A stretch of DNA of 64,000 nt from JANXPZ01 sp033853925 (GCA_033853925.1 JAWOLC010000057.1:10884-74883), one strand, 5' to 3'. Shown: positions 39,235-49,385, counted from the first letter of the stretch. Notes: generated by a model from the sequence alone, not told the origin. Made by a program: numbers and translations.

Positions 39235-39263
39235 TTGCCCGTCGAGCGGGCTCGGCCTAGAAT
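39235..39263 (+). promoter_or_regulatory. Promoter of the M14 carboxypeptidase
   Basis: TTGCCC (39235-39240), 17 bases and TAGAAT (39258-39263), about 40 bases before the start. Confidence 0.65.
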
Positions 39264-39303
39264 TGCGGGGCTCCGCGTCATCGGCCCTCACCTGGGAGGC
39301 CTC

Positions 39304-41799
39304 GTGCATCTCCTGCGCCGCTCCGCCTGCGTCCTCTCGCTCTGCGCCGCGTGCCTGGCGCCCGCGGCGGCCGCCCCCGCCACCTCCTCCGACAGCAAGC
39401 TGGTGCGGCTGCGCCTGAGCGCCACCCTGCCCCTGGACTCGGTGCTCGCGCGCCACTTCGACGTCGCCTCCGTGCGGCGCGGCGGTTGGGTGGACGTGGT
39501 GCTCCACCCCGGCGAGGAGCCGCGCCTGCAGGCGCTGGGCGCGCCCTTCGAGCTGCGGGACGACGCGCTCGAGCGGCACTACGCGGAGCGGGCCCGGCGC
39601 GAGCTGGCCACGCGCCCGCGCCCCGAGCCCGCGAAGGTGCTGAGCGCCGTCCGCCCCGACGGCGTCTTCCGCGTCGAGGCGCTCCCGCCCGTGGGCTCGG
39701 GGAGCATGGGAGGCTTCTGGACGCTGGCCGAGGTGAAGATGAAGCTCGACTCGCTGGTGGCGAGCGACACGCGCGACCTCGTGGCGGACAAGCTCGACAC
39801 CCTCGGCTATTCGCTCGAGGGGCGGCCCATCTGGGGGCTGCGCCTCGGCAAGGCGGCGCCCGCCCCCGACCCGCGGCCGGTCGTCTACTACAGCGCCCTC
39901 ACCCACGCCCGCGAGGCCGAGGGCATGCAGGCCCTCTTCTGGTTCGTGGACGACCTGCTGGGCAGGTACGACACCGACCTCTTCGCGAAGTACCTGCTCG
40001 AGCATCGCCGGATCTACATCTGCCCGGTCGTCAATCCCGACGGCTACGCCTACAACCAGGCCACCGATCCCGCGGGCGGCGGGATGTGGCGCAAGAACCG
40101 CCGGGCCAATGCCGGCGGCTCCTACGGCGTGGACATCAACCGCAACTTCGGCTTCAAGTGGGGCTACGACAACATCGGCTCGAGCCCCACCCCCACCGAC
40201 GAGGACTACCGGGGCACGGCCGCCTTCTCGGAGCCCGAAGCGCGGGTGCAGCGCGACGCGGTCTCGGCCCTCGCGCCCCCGACCGGCATCACCTTCCACA
40301 CCTACTCCGACGACTTCATCCACCCGTGGGGCTACACCAACCAGCCGACGAGCGACGCCGCCGCGTTCTACGAGTGGAACGACGAGGCGACGCTGGGCTC
40401 GCCCTACATCGCCGGCGACGGCCCGCACATCCTCTATTCCACGAACGGCGACTTCAACGACTGGTCCTACGGCGACACGCTCGCCAAGCCGCGCTGCTTC
40501 TCGTGGACGCCGGAGATCGGCACGGAGAGCGACGGCTTCTGGCCGCCGCCCTCGCGCATCGTGCCGCTCGCCGAGGAGAACCTGCGGAAGGCGTACACGG
40601 TCGCCGCGATCGCCGGGCCCTACGTCCGGGTCGAGAGCAGCGCCCTCGCCGAGGGCGAGCTGACCGCGGGCAACCTCGCCCACCTCGCCGTGCGGGCGCG
40701 CAACCTGGGCCTCGCGCCGACGCCGCCCAACCTCCGGCTCACGCTCGCCGCCCTCGACGCGGGCGTGGAGGTCCTGCCCGGCGGCGCGCTGACCTACCCG
40801 GCGCTCGCCTCCCGCACGAGCGCCGACGCCGCGGGAGGCGCCACGTTCCTGGTCGCCGCGTACGACAGCGTGACGCCCGGCCGGCTGGTGCGCTTCGCGG
40901 CGGACTTCACCGCCGACAGCGGCTACTTCTCCCGCGATACGGTCGAGGTGATCCTGGGCCGCCCCACCCCGGTTCTCGTCGAGGCGTGCAACGCCACGAC
41001 CAACTGGACGGTGTCGAGCGGCTGGGGCGTGGTCGCGAGCGATGCCGGCCACCCGGATCGCTACTTCGCCGATAGCCCGGCGGGCAACTACCCGGGCAAC
41101 GCGAACCTCCGCCTCGTCTACAAGGGGCGGCTGGACCTCTCGGCCGGCGTGCACGCCTGGGCGCTGCTCGAGACGAAGTGGTACCTCGAGCAGACCTACG
41201 ACGGGACCGTGGTGGAGGCGAGCCTCGACAGCCTGACCTGGACCGCGCTCGCCGGGCGGGGCAGCTCGGGCGGAGTCTACCAGTCGGGCCTCCAGGGCAA
41301 GCCCGTCTACCAGGCCTCGCGCTTCAACTGGATGAAGGATCGCCTCGACCTGTCGGCTCTCGCGGGACCGGCCGGCAGCCTGGTGCGGCTCCGCTTCCGC
41401 ACGGTGAGCGACTTCTACACGAGCTACGACGGGTTCGACTTCGATTCGCTGCGCGTGCTCGTCTACGACCCCGCCGAGCAGCCCGCGCCCGCCTTGACCG
41501 CCGTGGACGCGGTCCCGGGCACGACGCTCGAGCTGGCCCAGCCCCGGCCGAACCCGGCCCGGGAGACCGCCCGCCTCGGCTTCACCCTGCCGCGAGCCGC
41601 CACGCTCACCCTCGAGGTGCACGACGTCCAGGGCCGCCGGGTGCGCACGCTGGCGAGCGCGCGCTACGGGCCGGGCCGCTACGTGCTCTCCTGGGACCTG
41701 CGCGACGACCTGGGGCGGCCGGTGGCCCCGGGGATCTACCTGGCCCGCCTGAGCGTGGACGCCGGGACGAAGGTGCGGCGGCTCGTGGTCCTGCGTTAG
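39304..41799 (+). CDS. Secreted M14 zinc carboxypeptidase with sorting-like C-terminus
   Basis: An 831-aa exported protein. A signal peptide (about 1-24) is followed by a propeptide-like domain and an M14 carboxypeptidase domain (about 130-450). The zinc site is His201 and Glu204 in THAREAEG plus His332 in TFHTYSDD; a catalytic Glu is likely in SWTPEIG. Ig-like or jelly-roll domains follow (about 450-730). The final 90 residues, with PRPNPARETARLGFTLP, VHDVQGRRVRTL and APGIYLARL, form a FlgD-like / type IX-sorting-like module. GTG 39304-39306 follows GGGAGG at 4 bases. It digests peptides outside the cell or at the surface. Confidence 0.85.
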   Translation: MHLLRRSACVLSLCAACLAPAAAAPATSSDSKLVRLRLSATLPLDSVLARHFDVASVRRGGWVDVVLHPGEEPRLQALGAPFELRDDALERHYAERARRELATRPRPEPAKVLSAVRPDGVFRVEALPPVGSGSMGGFWTLAEVKMKLDSLVASDTRDLVADKLDTLGYSLEGRPIWGLRLGKAAPAPDPRPVVYYSALTHAREAEGMQALFWFVDDLLGRYDTDLFAKYLLEHRRIYICPVVNPDGYAYNQATDPAGGGMWRKNRRANAGGSYGVDINRNFGFKWGYDNIGSSPTPTDEDYRGTAAFSEPEARVQRDAVSALAPPTGITFHTYSDDFIHPWGYTNQPTSDAAAFYEWNDEATLGSPYIAGDGPHILYSTNGDFNDWSYGDTLAKPRCFSWTPEIGTESDGFWPPPSRIVPLAEENLRKAYTVAAIAGPYVRVESSALAEGELTAGNLAHLAVRARNLGLAPTPPNLRLTLAALDAGVEVLPGGALTYPALASRTSADAAGGATFLVAAYDSVTPGRLVRFAADFTADSGYFSRDTVEVILGRPTPVLVEACNATTNWTVSSGWGVVASDAGHPDRYFADSPAGNYPGNANLRLVYKGRLDLSAGVHAWALLETKWYLEQTYDGTVVEASLDSLTWTALAGRGSSGGVYQSGLQGKPVYQASRFNWMKDRLDLSALAGPAGSLVRLRFRTVSDFYTSYDGFDFDSLRVLVYDPAEQPAPALTAVDAVPGTTLELAQPRPNPARETARLGFTLPRAATLTLEVHDVQGRRVRTLASARYGPGRYVLSWDLRDDLGRPVAPGIYLARLSVDAGTKVRRLVVLR

Positions 41800-41833
41800 G
41801 CTGAGCCCCGACGATCCCCGGGGGGCTGACCGC

Positions 41834-43684
41834 ATGCGTGACGCAGGTTGGGCGCTCCGTCGCCTGACGGCGATGGGGCCGAGCGAGATGCTGCATCGCG
41901 CGCGCATGGCCGCGCGCGACCGCTTCTCGCCGCCGCCGTACGCCGGCCTCCCCTCCCGCGAGGCCGGGGCGCGGCTCTTCACGACCGATCCCCCGACCGC
42001 CCTCGGCCAGAGCCGGCTCGCGCGGCTCGTCGTCCAGGCGCTGCCGCCCGAGCCGTTCGCGCGCGAGATCGCCGCGGCCGACGCGCTCCTCGGGGGAGAG
42101 TGGACCCTCTTCGGCCGCGCCGTCCGCCTCGCGGACCCGCCGGCCTGGAGCCGCAATCCCTTCTCCGGCGATGCCTGGCCCGACGTGTCGAGCCGCGACC
42201 TCGACTATCGCCGCACGGACGTGGCGGGGGGCGCGAAGCTCGTCTGGGAGCTGGGTCGGCTGACCATGCTCCCGACTCTGGCCCTGGCCTGGCACCTCAC
42301 GGGCCGCCGGGCCTACGCCGAGTTGGCGGCCCGCTGGCTGGACGACTTCTGCGCCCGCAATCCGCTGGGCCGCGGCATCCATCACACGAGCGGCATCGAG
42401 ATGGCCCTGCGGGTGCTCACCCTGTCGTGGACGCTGGCCTTCCTCGAGGGCAGCGACCTGCCCGCCGATCCCGCGCCCGCCCTCGGGCTGATCGCCCAGC
42501 AGGCGCTCTACTGCCGCGACCATCTCAGCCTGGGCTCGAGCGCCAACAACCATCTTCTCGCCGAGTACGGAGCCATGACCGTGGCGGGCGCGCTCTTCCC
42601 CGCCCTGCGCGGGGCGGACGAGCTGCTCGCGCACGGCCACGCGGGGCTCGAGCGCGAATGCCTGCGGCAGATCCACCCGGACGGCGTGAGCGCGGAGCAG
42701 GCCTTCGGCTACGTCCCCTTCATCTGGGAGATCGTGCTCGCCTCGTTCCTCGCCGGCGAGGCCGCGGGCCGTCCCGTGGCGGCCGCGGTCAAGGAGCGGC
42801 TGGCCGCCTCGCTCGAGTTCGCGCGCGCCATCCGCCTGCCCGACGGCCGCGTGCCGCAGGTCGGCGACGAGGACGACGGTCGCGTGCTGCTGGCCGCCGA
42901 AGGCTGGAGCCGGCTCGATCTCGTGGGCAACGCGCTGGCTGCCTGGCTCGGCGCCGACGCGCTCTCCGACGAGGGCGCGCTGGCCCGCCTGCTCCTCGGA
43001 CGCCGCACGAGCCCCCGGGCCGCCGCCGAGGGGAGGCAGGAGTTCGCGCCCGGGGGCTGGACGGTCTGGCGCGCGGGCGGCCTCCTCGTCCTCTTCGACC
43101 ACGGTCCCCTCGGGCTCGGGGCCACGGCCGCCCATGGGCACGCCGACGCGCTCGCCGTCCTGGTCTTCCGCGGCGACGACGCGATCGCGCTCGATCCCGG
43201 GACCTACGCGTACCAGGAGGACGCCGAGGTGCGCGATCGCTTCCGCGGCACGCCCGCCCACAACACGATCCACTTCGGCGACCGCAACCAGAGCCGGATC
43301 CTGGGGCCGTTCCTCTGGGGCGCCAAGGCGCGCGTGCGGCGCGATCGCGACGGCTACGCGTGCGTCTGGGAGAGCGGCGAGTACCACTGGCGGGCGGTCG
43401 AGGTCGAGGCGGGGTGCATCCGGATCCGCGACGCCGTGAGGCAACCGGGCGCGGAGCTGTCCTTCGCCCTTCACCCGCGGGCGAAGGTGGAGCTGGACGG
43501 CCCGCGGGCGCGCGTCACCGTCGGCCGCACGACGGCGCAGTTCGAGGCCACGCCCATCTCGAACTGGTCGTGCGTCCCCGCCGAGTACTCGCCGCGCTTC
43601 GGCGCCCGGGAGCCCTCGCTCAGGCTCAGCGCCTCGCTCGAGGCGCTCGCCTGCCGCACGGAGATCACCGTCCGGGAGGCGTGA
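41834..43684 (+). CDS. Heparinase II/III-family protein
   Basis: A 616-aa protein without an obvious signal peptide. An alpha-helical toroid (about 60-370) contains NPLGRGIHHTSGIEMALRV and LGSSANNHLLAEYGA. The C-terminal beta-sandwich (about 385-616) contains HGHADALAVLVF, DPGTYAYQED and FRGTPAHNTIHFGD, a heparinase II/III signature. These proteins are polysaccharide lyases or, in assembly clusters, processing enzymes and epimerase-like factors. Its neighbours (glycosyltransferase, dehydrogenase fusion) favour a role in making or trimming a surface glycan. Uronic-acid substrate is inferred. Confidence 0.82.
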   Translation: MRDAGWALRRLTAMGPSEMLHRARMAARDRFSPPPYAGLPSREAGARLFTTDPPTALGQSRLARLVVQALPPEPFAREIAAADALLGGEWTLFGRAVRLADPPAWSRNPFSGDAWPDVSSRDLDYRRTDVAGGAKLVWELGRLTMLPTLALAWHLTGRRAYAELAARWLDDFCARNPLGRGIHHTSGIEMALRVLTLSWTLAFLEGSDLPADPAPALGLIAQQALYCRDHLSLGSSANNHLLAEYGAMTVAGALFPALRGADELLAHGHAGLERECLRQIHPDGVSAEQAFGYVPFIWEIVLASFLAGEAAGRPVAAAVKERLAASLEFARAIRLPDGRVPQVGDEDDGRVLLAAEGWSRLDLVGNALAAWLGADALSDEGALARLLLGRRTSPRAAAEGRQEFAPGGWTVWRAGGLLVLFDHGPLGLGATAAHGHADALAVLVFRGDDAIALDPGTYAYQEDAEVRDRFRGTPAHNTIHFGDRNQSRILGPFLWGAKARVRRDRDGYACVWESGEYHWRAVEVEAGCIRIRDAVRQPGAELSFALHPRAKVELDGPRARVTVGRTTAQFEATPISNWSCVPAEYSPRFGAREPSLRLSASLEALACRTEITVREA

Positions 43685-43811
43685 CGCGGCTGGACCCGCG
43701 CAGGCGGTGCGGACGAACCAGCGCGGCCCCGAAGGCGGCCGTGGGGGCCCACGCGCGCCTTCCCGGCGCCCGCCATCCGGGTCCATCGGGCGGCGGAGGA
43801 GGGCCGACCCC

Positions 43812-45407
43812 TCAGCGCGCCGGATGGTAGTAGCGGTCCGGCTTGCCCTCGGCCCACGGCTGATAGGTGAGCGCGAAGCGCACCCGGTCGAGCAGCGGCG
43901 GATGATCGTACTCGAAGAGCTCCACGAGCGGGGACGGCTCCGGGTCCGAGCGGCTCTGGGCCCCGAGGGCGATGAAGGCGCGCGCCGCCGCGTCGTTCAG
44001 ATGCGTGACCTCGAGCCCGAAGGCGTCCGCCTGGTGCTCGACCCCGCGCGAGAACGCGTTCACGACCGGCGAGCCGAGGAAGGCGACGAGCGTGAGCGCC
44101 GCGGCGAACAGCGGCAGCGAGGCGAGATCGTGCGCCTCGACGAAGCCCCAGCGCCTCCCCCAGACCCGCGTCGCGCCGCGCACGACCGCCGCGCACAGCC
44201 GGAACGCCAGGAACCCGAGCAGGGTGAAGGAGCCGATCCCGATCCAGATGTGGTGCAGCCGATAGTGCCCCGCCTCGTGGCCCACCACGAAGAGGATCTC
44301 GTCGGGCTTCATGCCCTTCAGGGTCGTGTCCCAGATGACCACGCGGTGCGAAGGCCCGAACCCGGTCACGTAGGCGTTGTACTTGACCGTCTGCCGGCTC
44401 TTGTCCACCTGGAAGACGTGCCGCGCCGGAACGCCCGCCCGCCGCGTCACCTCGAGGATCTGTGCCTCGAGCTTCTTGTCCTGGAGCGGGGTGAAGCGGT
44501 TGTAGAGCGGATCCACGAGCACGGGCGCGATGAGAACGCCGATCAGGATGACGGGCAGCGTGCCGAGCCCCAGCGCGAGCCACCAGCGCCGCGGAAAGCG
44601 CCGCACGGCGCCGTAGGCCAGGTGCACGATCGGCACCACGCCGAAGAAGAAGACGCCCACGGCCAGGCCGGTGAGCTGCTGGACGAACCAGCCGCCGAAG
44701 GACTCCGTCGAGAGCGCGTACTGGTGCTCGAGGCCGAAGCCCTCGTAGTACGAGAGTGGAAACGAGAGGACGAAGTCGGCCACCAGGAAGAGCGCGAGGT
44801 AGACGAGCGTCCTCGCGTAGGCGCGGGAGCCGACCCGGTGGGCGAGGTCGCGCATGCGGGCCGAGAGCCCGGAGAAGAGCAGGAAGAGGGCGACGAGGAG
44901 CGCGTAGAGCGGATCGATGAAGCCCAGGGCGGCTCGTGTGTTCGCATAATCGCGGTTCAACGGCGTGAAGTCGGCGCGGATCTGGGCCAGGTAGTCGCGT
45001 CCCGCGGCGCCCGGGAACACGTACGCGGCCCGGCCGCCGGTCGCGGGCGGGAGCCCGGCGGGCGCGGCTCCCGCCCGGGTCGCCGCCCGCGCCAGACTGT
45101 CCGCGCGCGCCACGCTGTCCGCGACCGCGCGCGCCCGCAGGTGACGCAGCCAGGCCCGGTAGGCACGCCGGGCGCTGTCGGTGACGCTCGAGGCGAAGAC
45201 CCGCCGGGCCGGCCGGCGCGCGGTGATCGCGGGGCCTTCCGTCCGCGGCGCCGCGGGTGCGACCCGTGGCCCGGCAGCCGCCTGGGGCGTGGTCGCCCGG
45301 AGCGTGTCCGCGCCGGCTGCCGCGGACGCGGCGTCAGCGCTCAGGAGCAGCGAGAGCGCGATTGGAGCGAGGAGCAGAGCGAAGGGCAGCGGCCGCCTCC
45401 GGCGCAT
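43812..45407 (-). CDS. M48 family Ste24-like membrane protease
   Basis: A 531-aa protein. A signal-type segment (about 8-30) precedes an Ala/Arg-rich region of about 100 residues that is not part of the family. The core has seven or so TM helices (about 165-480), the zinc motif HEAGH in LFVVGHEAGHYRLHH, and the later EHQADAFGL supplying the third ligand. It resembles CAAX prenyl protease 1 (Ste24) and should cut membrane-associated peptides at the cytoplasmic or luminal face. GGAGG precedes the start. A clear promoter lies at 45438-45466. Confidence 0.88.
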   Translation of the reverse strand: MRRRRPLPFALLLAPIALSLLLSADAASAAAGADTLRATTPQAAAGPRVAPAAPRTEGPAITARRPARRVFASSVTDSARRAYRAWLRHLRARAVADSVARADSLARAATRAGAAPAGLPPATGGRAAYVFPGAAGRDYLAQIRADFTPLNRDYANTRAALGFIDPLYALLVALFLLFSGLSARMRDLAHRVGSRAYARTLVYLALFLVADFVLSFPLSYYEGFGLEHQYALSTESFGGWFVQQLTGLAVGVFFFGVVPIVHLAYGAVRRFPRRWWLALGLGTLPVILIGVLIAPVLVDPLYNRFTPLQDKKLEAQILEVTRRAGVPARHVFQVDKSRQTVKYNAYVTGFGPSHRVVIWDTTLKGMKPDEILFVVGHEAGHYRLHHIWIGIGSFTLLGFLAFRLCAAVVRGATRVWGRRWGFVEAHDLASLPLFAAALTLVAFLGSPVVNAFSRGVEHQADAFGLEVTHLNDAAARAFIALGAQSRSDPEPSPLVELFEYDHPPLLDRVRFALTYQPWAEGKPDRYYHPAR

Positions 45408-45437
45408 CGAAGCCTCCCGATCGTGCGTGGCAGCGAC

Positions 45438-45466
45438 AGTCTATCCGCGGCCCGCGCGAGCCGCAA
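45438..45466 (-). promoter_or_regulatory. Promoter of the M48 protease gene
   Basis: On the minus strand TTGCGG (45461-45466), 17 bases and TAGACT (45438-45443), about 25 bases before the transcript's start codon region. Confidence 0.7.
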
Positions 45467-45551
45467 CGCTTCGGCGCGGTCGCGGGCCGCGACGCCGCCA
45501 GCCCCGGGGCGCGATCGAGGCGGGCCGGGTCGAAGGTCCCGCCCCCGCTCC

Positions 45552-46985
45552 CTACTGCAGAACCACGAGACGCCGGGTGACGCTCCCCTGTCCGGTCGTG
45601 GCGCGCACCAGGTAGAGGCCGGATCGGACGCGGCGGCCGCCGGCGTCCCTCAGGTCCCAGCGCAGGTCGGCGGTCCCGGCCGGCGCCGCGCCATCCAGGA
45701 TCGAGCACACGCGCCGGCCCGCGAGGTCGAAGACCTCGACCCGCGCGGGTCCGGCGCTCGGCAGGGTGAGGGTGAGGCGCGCGCCCGCGCTCGCCGGGTT
45801 GGGCGCGGGCTCGCCCAGCATGGCCACCGGCCCCGCCGGACCCGGCGGGCTCCCGTCGTCGCCGAAGACGATGTGCACGGGCGGCAGGCCCGTGGCGATC
45901 GGCCCCGCCACGAGCGTGTCCGCCCCCGCGCGGAAGACGAGGAGGCCCGGAGCGTCGAAGCTGCGGTTGCAGACGTACAGCTCGCCGCGGTCGTCGAGCG
46001 CGGCGTCCGAGAGGCTGAACCCGCCCGGCGCATAGACGGTGGCGAGCGCCGCCCCCGTCCCGGGATCCCAGGCGACGAGGCTCGTGTTCGGATTGGGGGC
46101 GAGATCGCTGGTGATGGCGTAGGAGTGGCTGTCCGCCCAGGCGACCACGCTCACCACGTCGCCGGCCAGTGCCGCTTCGGTGATGGCGAGGCCGCCGCGG
46201 ACGGCGCCCGCCGGGAGCGGCACGCGCAGCTCGCTCACCCCTCCGTCCAGGACACCCCAGCGCCCCGTGAGCCCGATGAGCAGCCGCTCCAGGTCCGCCT
46301 CGCCTGCCGCCGGCAGCCGCGCGAACGGCGTGCTGGGATTCAGCCCCGCGAGCCGCACGACCTGCGTGCCCGGCGTGAGCGGATCGACGTCGTAGACGGT
46401 GTCGGCCCGCATGTCGATGACCGCCACGAGCCCCGTGTCCGCGGGGACGAAGTTGGTGAGCCGCTGCAGCGCGACGAGGAGCAGGTCGCCACAGGTGGCC
46501 ATGTAGCCCATCTCCGGAACGCCGTCGCCATCGGCCCAGGCCGCGAGCGAGATGGCGCCGAGCGGGGTGCCGGTCGTGGGATCCACGACGAGCAGGTCGG
46601 GCGAGCCGAGCCGCGAGACGTAGGCCTTGGTGGGCGAGGCGAAGGCGATGTCCTGCGGGTTGGTGCCGCTCCCCACCGAGAACTGGCGGATCGTCGCGTA
46701 GCCGCGGGCCGGGTCGATCACCTGCACATTGTCGTAGCCGAAGCGGTTGACGACGTAGAGCAGGCCGTCGTGCCAGCGCGGGAAGGCGTCGCCCGACACG
46801 GTGGCCACGTCGCGCGTCAGCTCGCGGGTGTCGAGGTCGACGACGCTCAAGGTCCCGGTCGAGTAGTCGGAGGTGATGACGAATCCCTTCTCGGCCGCCG
46901 CGGGGCCTCGGCCCCCCGCCGGGCCGAGCGCCGCGAGGGCGGTGACGAGAGCGAGCAGGACAGGGACGATTCGCGGTCGCGACAT
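45552..46985 (-). CDS. Secreted beta-propeller protein in a cobalamin operon (BtuG-like role)
   Basis: A 477-aa exported protein. The signal peptide (about 1-31) has no lipobox Cys. About 360 residues of YncE-like propeller repeats follow, for example VITSDYSTGTLSVVDLDTREL, LYVVNRFGYDNVQVIDP and AYVSRLGSPDLLVVDPTTG. The last 85 residues carry a FlgD-like sorting module (GEPAPNPASAGARLTLTLP, VFDLAGRRVCSI, SGLYLVRA). It starts one base after the stop of a BtuB-like receptor under a cobalamin riboswitch. In Bacteroides, BtuG is a surface beta-propeller that captures cobalamin for BtuB, so a similar job is likely. Sequence kinship to BtuG was not tested. Confidence 0.75.
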   Translation of the reverse strand: MSRPRIVPVLLALVTALAALGPAGGRGPAAAEKGFVITSDYSTGTLSVVDLDTRELTRDVATVSGDAFPRWHDGLLYVVNRFGYDNVQVIDPARGYATIRQFSVGSGTNPQDIAFASPTKAYVSRLGSPDLLVVDPTTGTPLGAISLAAWADGDGVPEMGYMATCGDLLLVALQRLTNFVPADTGLVAVIDMRADTVYDVDPLTPGTQVVRLAGLNPSTPFARLPAAGEADLERLLIGLTGRWGVLDGGVSELRVPLPAGAVRGGLAITEAALAGDVVSVVAWADSHSYAITSDLAPNPNTSLVAWDPGTGAALATVYAPGGFSLSDAALDDRGELYVCNRSFDAPGLLVFRAGADTLVAGPIATGLPPVHIVFGDDGSPPGPAGPVAMLGEPAPNPASAGARLTLTLPSAGPARVEVFDLAGRRVCSILDGAAPAGTADLRWDLRDAGGRRVRSGLYLVRATTGQGSVTRRLVVLQ

Positions 46986-46986
46986 G

Positions 46987-49050
46987 TCATGGCTCCTGGC
47001 CGGTGGTGTGCGCCGGGGTCAGATCCCAGCCACAGGCGAGAAAGACGCTCCGGCCGGGCAGCGGGAAGCCGTCCACGTCCTGCGCCCGGTCGTCGCCCAG
47101 GTTCTTGCCTTCGAGCGTGAAGCGCAGCGTCTCGCCGAAGGGTGTCACGGACAGCGAGGCGCCCACGAGCCGACGCTCCGGCACGCGCTCGCTGTTGTAG
47201 GGGTCGAGGACGTTGTCGCCGATCAGCTCCAGATCGGCGGCCGCGCGCAGCCCGAGGCGCCCGCCCGCGCGCCACTGGGCCCGCGCGAAGAGCTGGCGCG
47301 ACGGGCGCCCGGGCAGGCGCTTGCCCACCCAGAACGCGGGCAGCGGACCCTCGTTGAGCGCCGACTGCCACATCCAGGCCGCGGAGAGGACGAGCCGCGG
47401 AACGGGCTCGAGCCGCGCGCTCCACTCGTCCCCGCGGATGCGGGCGCGGTTGAAGTTGCGCGCCCGCACGGTGGTCGCGGAGTTCTCGACGAAGACCACG
47501 AGATCACGCGCCTCGGAATGGAAGTGCGCCCACTCGACCCAGGCCGGCGCGCCCTGGAGGCGGCCGTGCCAGGCGAGCCCCGCGTCCCAGTTCTCGGCGG
47601 TCTCGGGGCGGAGCACGGGGTTTCCCGTCACGCTGCCGCGCCCGCCGAACAGCTCGAGGAACTCGGGTGCGCGCTGCGCCCGCGTCCAGTTCCCCCGGGC
47701 CTCGAGCCCCGCGACCAGGAGGAGGCGGGCACCGAGCTGCGGCGAGTCGAGAGCGCGCACCACGTCCGTGCCGGTCAGGACGCTCTCCGCCCCCGCCGCG
47801 CCCAGATGATCCGCGACACGATCCCAGCGCTGCGCCGCGTGCAGCACGAGGCGCCCGCGCAGGAGGCGGATCTGCACCGCCGCCATCGCTCCGCGCGACG
47901 AGCGCCGGCTCGTGGGCGGGTCGGGCAGGCTGTCCGCCGCGTCGCGCGAGTCGGCCCGCTCGCGCCCCAGGGAGCCCGCGCACTCCAGGCTGAGCCACTC
48001 CACCGGCCGCGCCCAGGCGAGCGACAGCGTGAGCCCGTCGGCCGCGCTCGGCTCGTCGCTGTCGTGCCGCGTGAGTCCCAGCTCGCCACGGTCGGGAAGG
48101 CGCGTGTCGCGGAAGCGCGAGCGCTCGCGGTTCGCCGAGAGCCGGAGCCCGACGCGCGGCACCACGCCCCCGCCCTCGCGCGAGGCCTCGAGGAGGGTCA
48201 GCGCGCGCCGGAACGAGAGCTGCGCGGCGAGCGCCTGCACGGTGCCGCGGCCCGGCATGCCCTGGATCTTCTCGAACAGGTCCTCGCGCGCGAGCACGCG
48301 CCAGGCCCGCCACGGCCGCCAGGTCAGGCTCGCCAGGGCGCTCCAGGCGTCGAAGCCGTCGTTGCGGCGCGAGGCGAGGTGGTCGTCGGCGGCATTGAGC
48401 GGGGTGCCGTTGTCGTCGAGATAGCGGAAGTCGCCGGCGGAGCGCTGGTAGCCCGCGTGCACGAGGAGGCCGAGCGGGCCGCGCTCGAAGCCGGCGGTGC
48501 CCCGGCCCTCCCAGGTCGCGAACGAGCCGCGGCTCAGGTGCAGCTCGCGCATCGCCGGCGACGAGACCGTGACGAGGTTGACCGCCCCGCCCGGCGTGGC
48601 CACGCCCAGGCCGAGCGGCCCGAGGCCGCGGAAGACCTCCACGCGCTCGATGGCGCCCGCAGGCAGGTCGCCCAGGCTCACGACGCCGTGCGCGGCCGAG
48701 GTGAGCGGCACGCCGTCGAGGAAGATCGTGACCTGGCCCGGCGCGGCTCCGCGCAGGGAGACCGTGCTGAACGAGCCGAGGCCGCCGTACTGCTGCACGT
48801 GCACGCCGGCGGCTTCGGCGAGCAGCTCGGCGAGGCTCTCGACCGCGCGCCCCGAGGCGCGCGGCGCGAGGTCGGTGACGAACGCGGTGGGCAGCAGACG
48901 GCGCGCATCGGAGAGCGCGCGCTCGCGCTCGACGCGCACCTCGGGCAGCACGATGAGCGTGTCGGCGAGGCGTGAGCGGCCGGCCGGCGGCGCGGCCGGG
49001 GAGTGACTCGCGGCGGCGAGCGCGAGAACGAGCAGGCTCGGGACGATCAC
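46987..49050 (-). CDS. btuB: TonB-dependent receptor, BtuB-like
   Basis: A 687-aa outer-membrane receptor. A signal peptide (about 1-20) precedes a plug domain (about 45-160) with ESLAELLAEAAGVHVQQYGG, SVSLRG-like TVSLRGAAPGQVTIFLDGVPL and IERVEVFRG. A beta-barrel follows, with a typical alternating pattern and a C-terminal aromatic-containing strand. No TonB box can be named with certainty; ADTLIVLPEVRV near residue 30 is the best candidate. The gene lies downstream of a cobalamin riboswitch, so the cargo is probably B12 or a cobinamide. GTG 49048-49050 is the start. Confidence 0.85.
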   Translation of the reverse strand: MIVPSLLVLALAAASHSPAAPPAGRSRLADTLIVLPEVRVERERALSDARRLLPTAFVTDLAPRASGRAVESLAELLAEAAGVHVQQYGGLGSFSTVSLRGAAPGQVTIFLDGVPLTSAAHGVVSLGDLPAGAIERVEVFRGLGPLGLGVATPGGAVNLVTVSSPAMRELHLSRGSFATWEGRGTAGFERGPLGLLVHAGYQRSAGDFRYLDDNGTPLNAADDHLASRRNDGFDAWSALASLTWRPWRAWRVLAREDLFEKIQGMPGRGTVQALAAQLSFRRALTLLEASREGGGVVPRVGLRLSANRERSRFRDTRLPDRGELGLTRHDSDEPSAADGLTLSLAWARPVEWLSLECAGSLGRERADSRDAADSLPDPPTSRRSSRGAMAAVQIRLLRGRLVLHAAQRWDRVADHLGAAGAESVLTGTDVVRALDSPQLGARLLLVAGLEARGNWTRAQRAPEFLELFGGRGSVTGNPVLRPETAENWDAGLAWHGRLQGAPAWVEWAHFHSEARDLVVFVENSATTVRARNFNRARIRGDEWSARLEPVPRLVLSAAWMWQSALNEGPLPAFWVGKRLPGRPSRQLFARAQWRAGGRLGLRAAADLELIGDNVLDPYNSERVPERRLVGASLSVTPFGETLRFTLEGKNLGDDRAQDVDGFPLPGRSVFLACGWDLTPAHTTGQEP

Positions 49051-49218
49051 GGCGTCACTCGCGCCCCAATCGAAACGCCCCGCCCCGAGGGAGCCTCCTC
49101 ACGGGGACGGGGCGCGAGGGCGCGCCGTCCGGGCGCGGATGCCTTCCTGCGAAGCACCACGGGCGTTGCCCGCGCCGACTCGGACGCAGCGGCGCCGCGA
49201 ACCGCGCGGGCGGTGGCT

Positions 49219-49379
49219 TCCGGGCAGGTTTCCTGACTCGGGGCCGATGCGGGGTCTCGCCTTCCCAGCGCGAACGCCAGTGGCGTCTGAGACCCGGTGT
49301 GCCCATCACAGTGGCGGGACCGTGGGGGCTTCTCACCCCTCTTCCCTCTTGGCCGCACGCTGCGGCACCCGGAAGACTG
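49219..49379 (-). promoter_or_regulatory. Cobalamin riboswitch
   Basis: On the minus strand, in order: GGTGCCGCAGCGTGCGG (49353-49369), GAGGGAAGAGGGGTGAGAA-like purine stretch (about 49331-49349), the B12 box GTCCCGCCACTGTGATG (49304-49320) and the closing GAGTCAGGAAACCTGCCC (49222-49239). These are the conserved blocks of the class. It leads toward the btuB-like gene, and adenosylcobalamin binding would lower its expression. Confidence 0.9.
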
Positions 49380-49385
49380 CGGCGG

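Noticed and set aside
49219..49379. The plus-strand frame reading through the riboswitch (starting 49297)
   Set aside because: It is the antisense of a conserved RNA and has no signal for translation; the APC gene begins at 50812.
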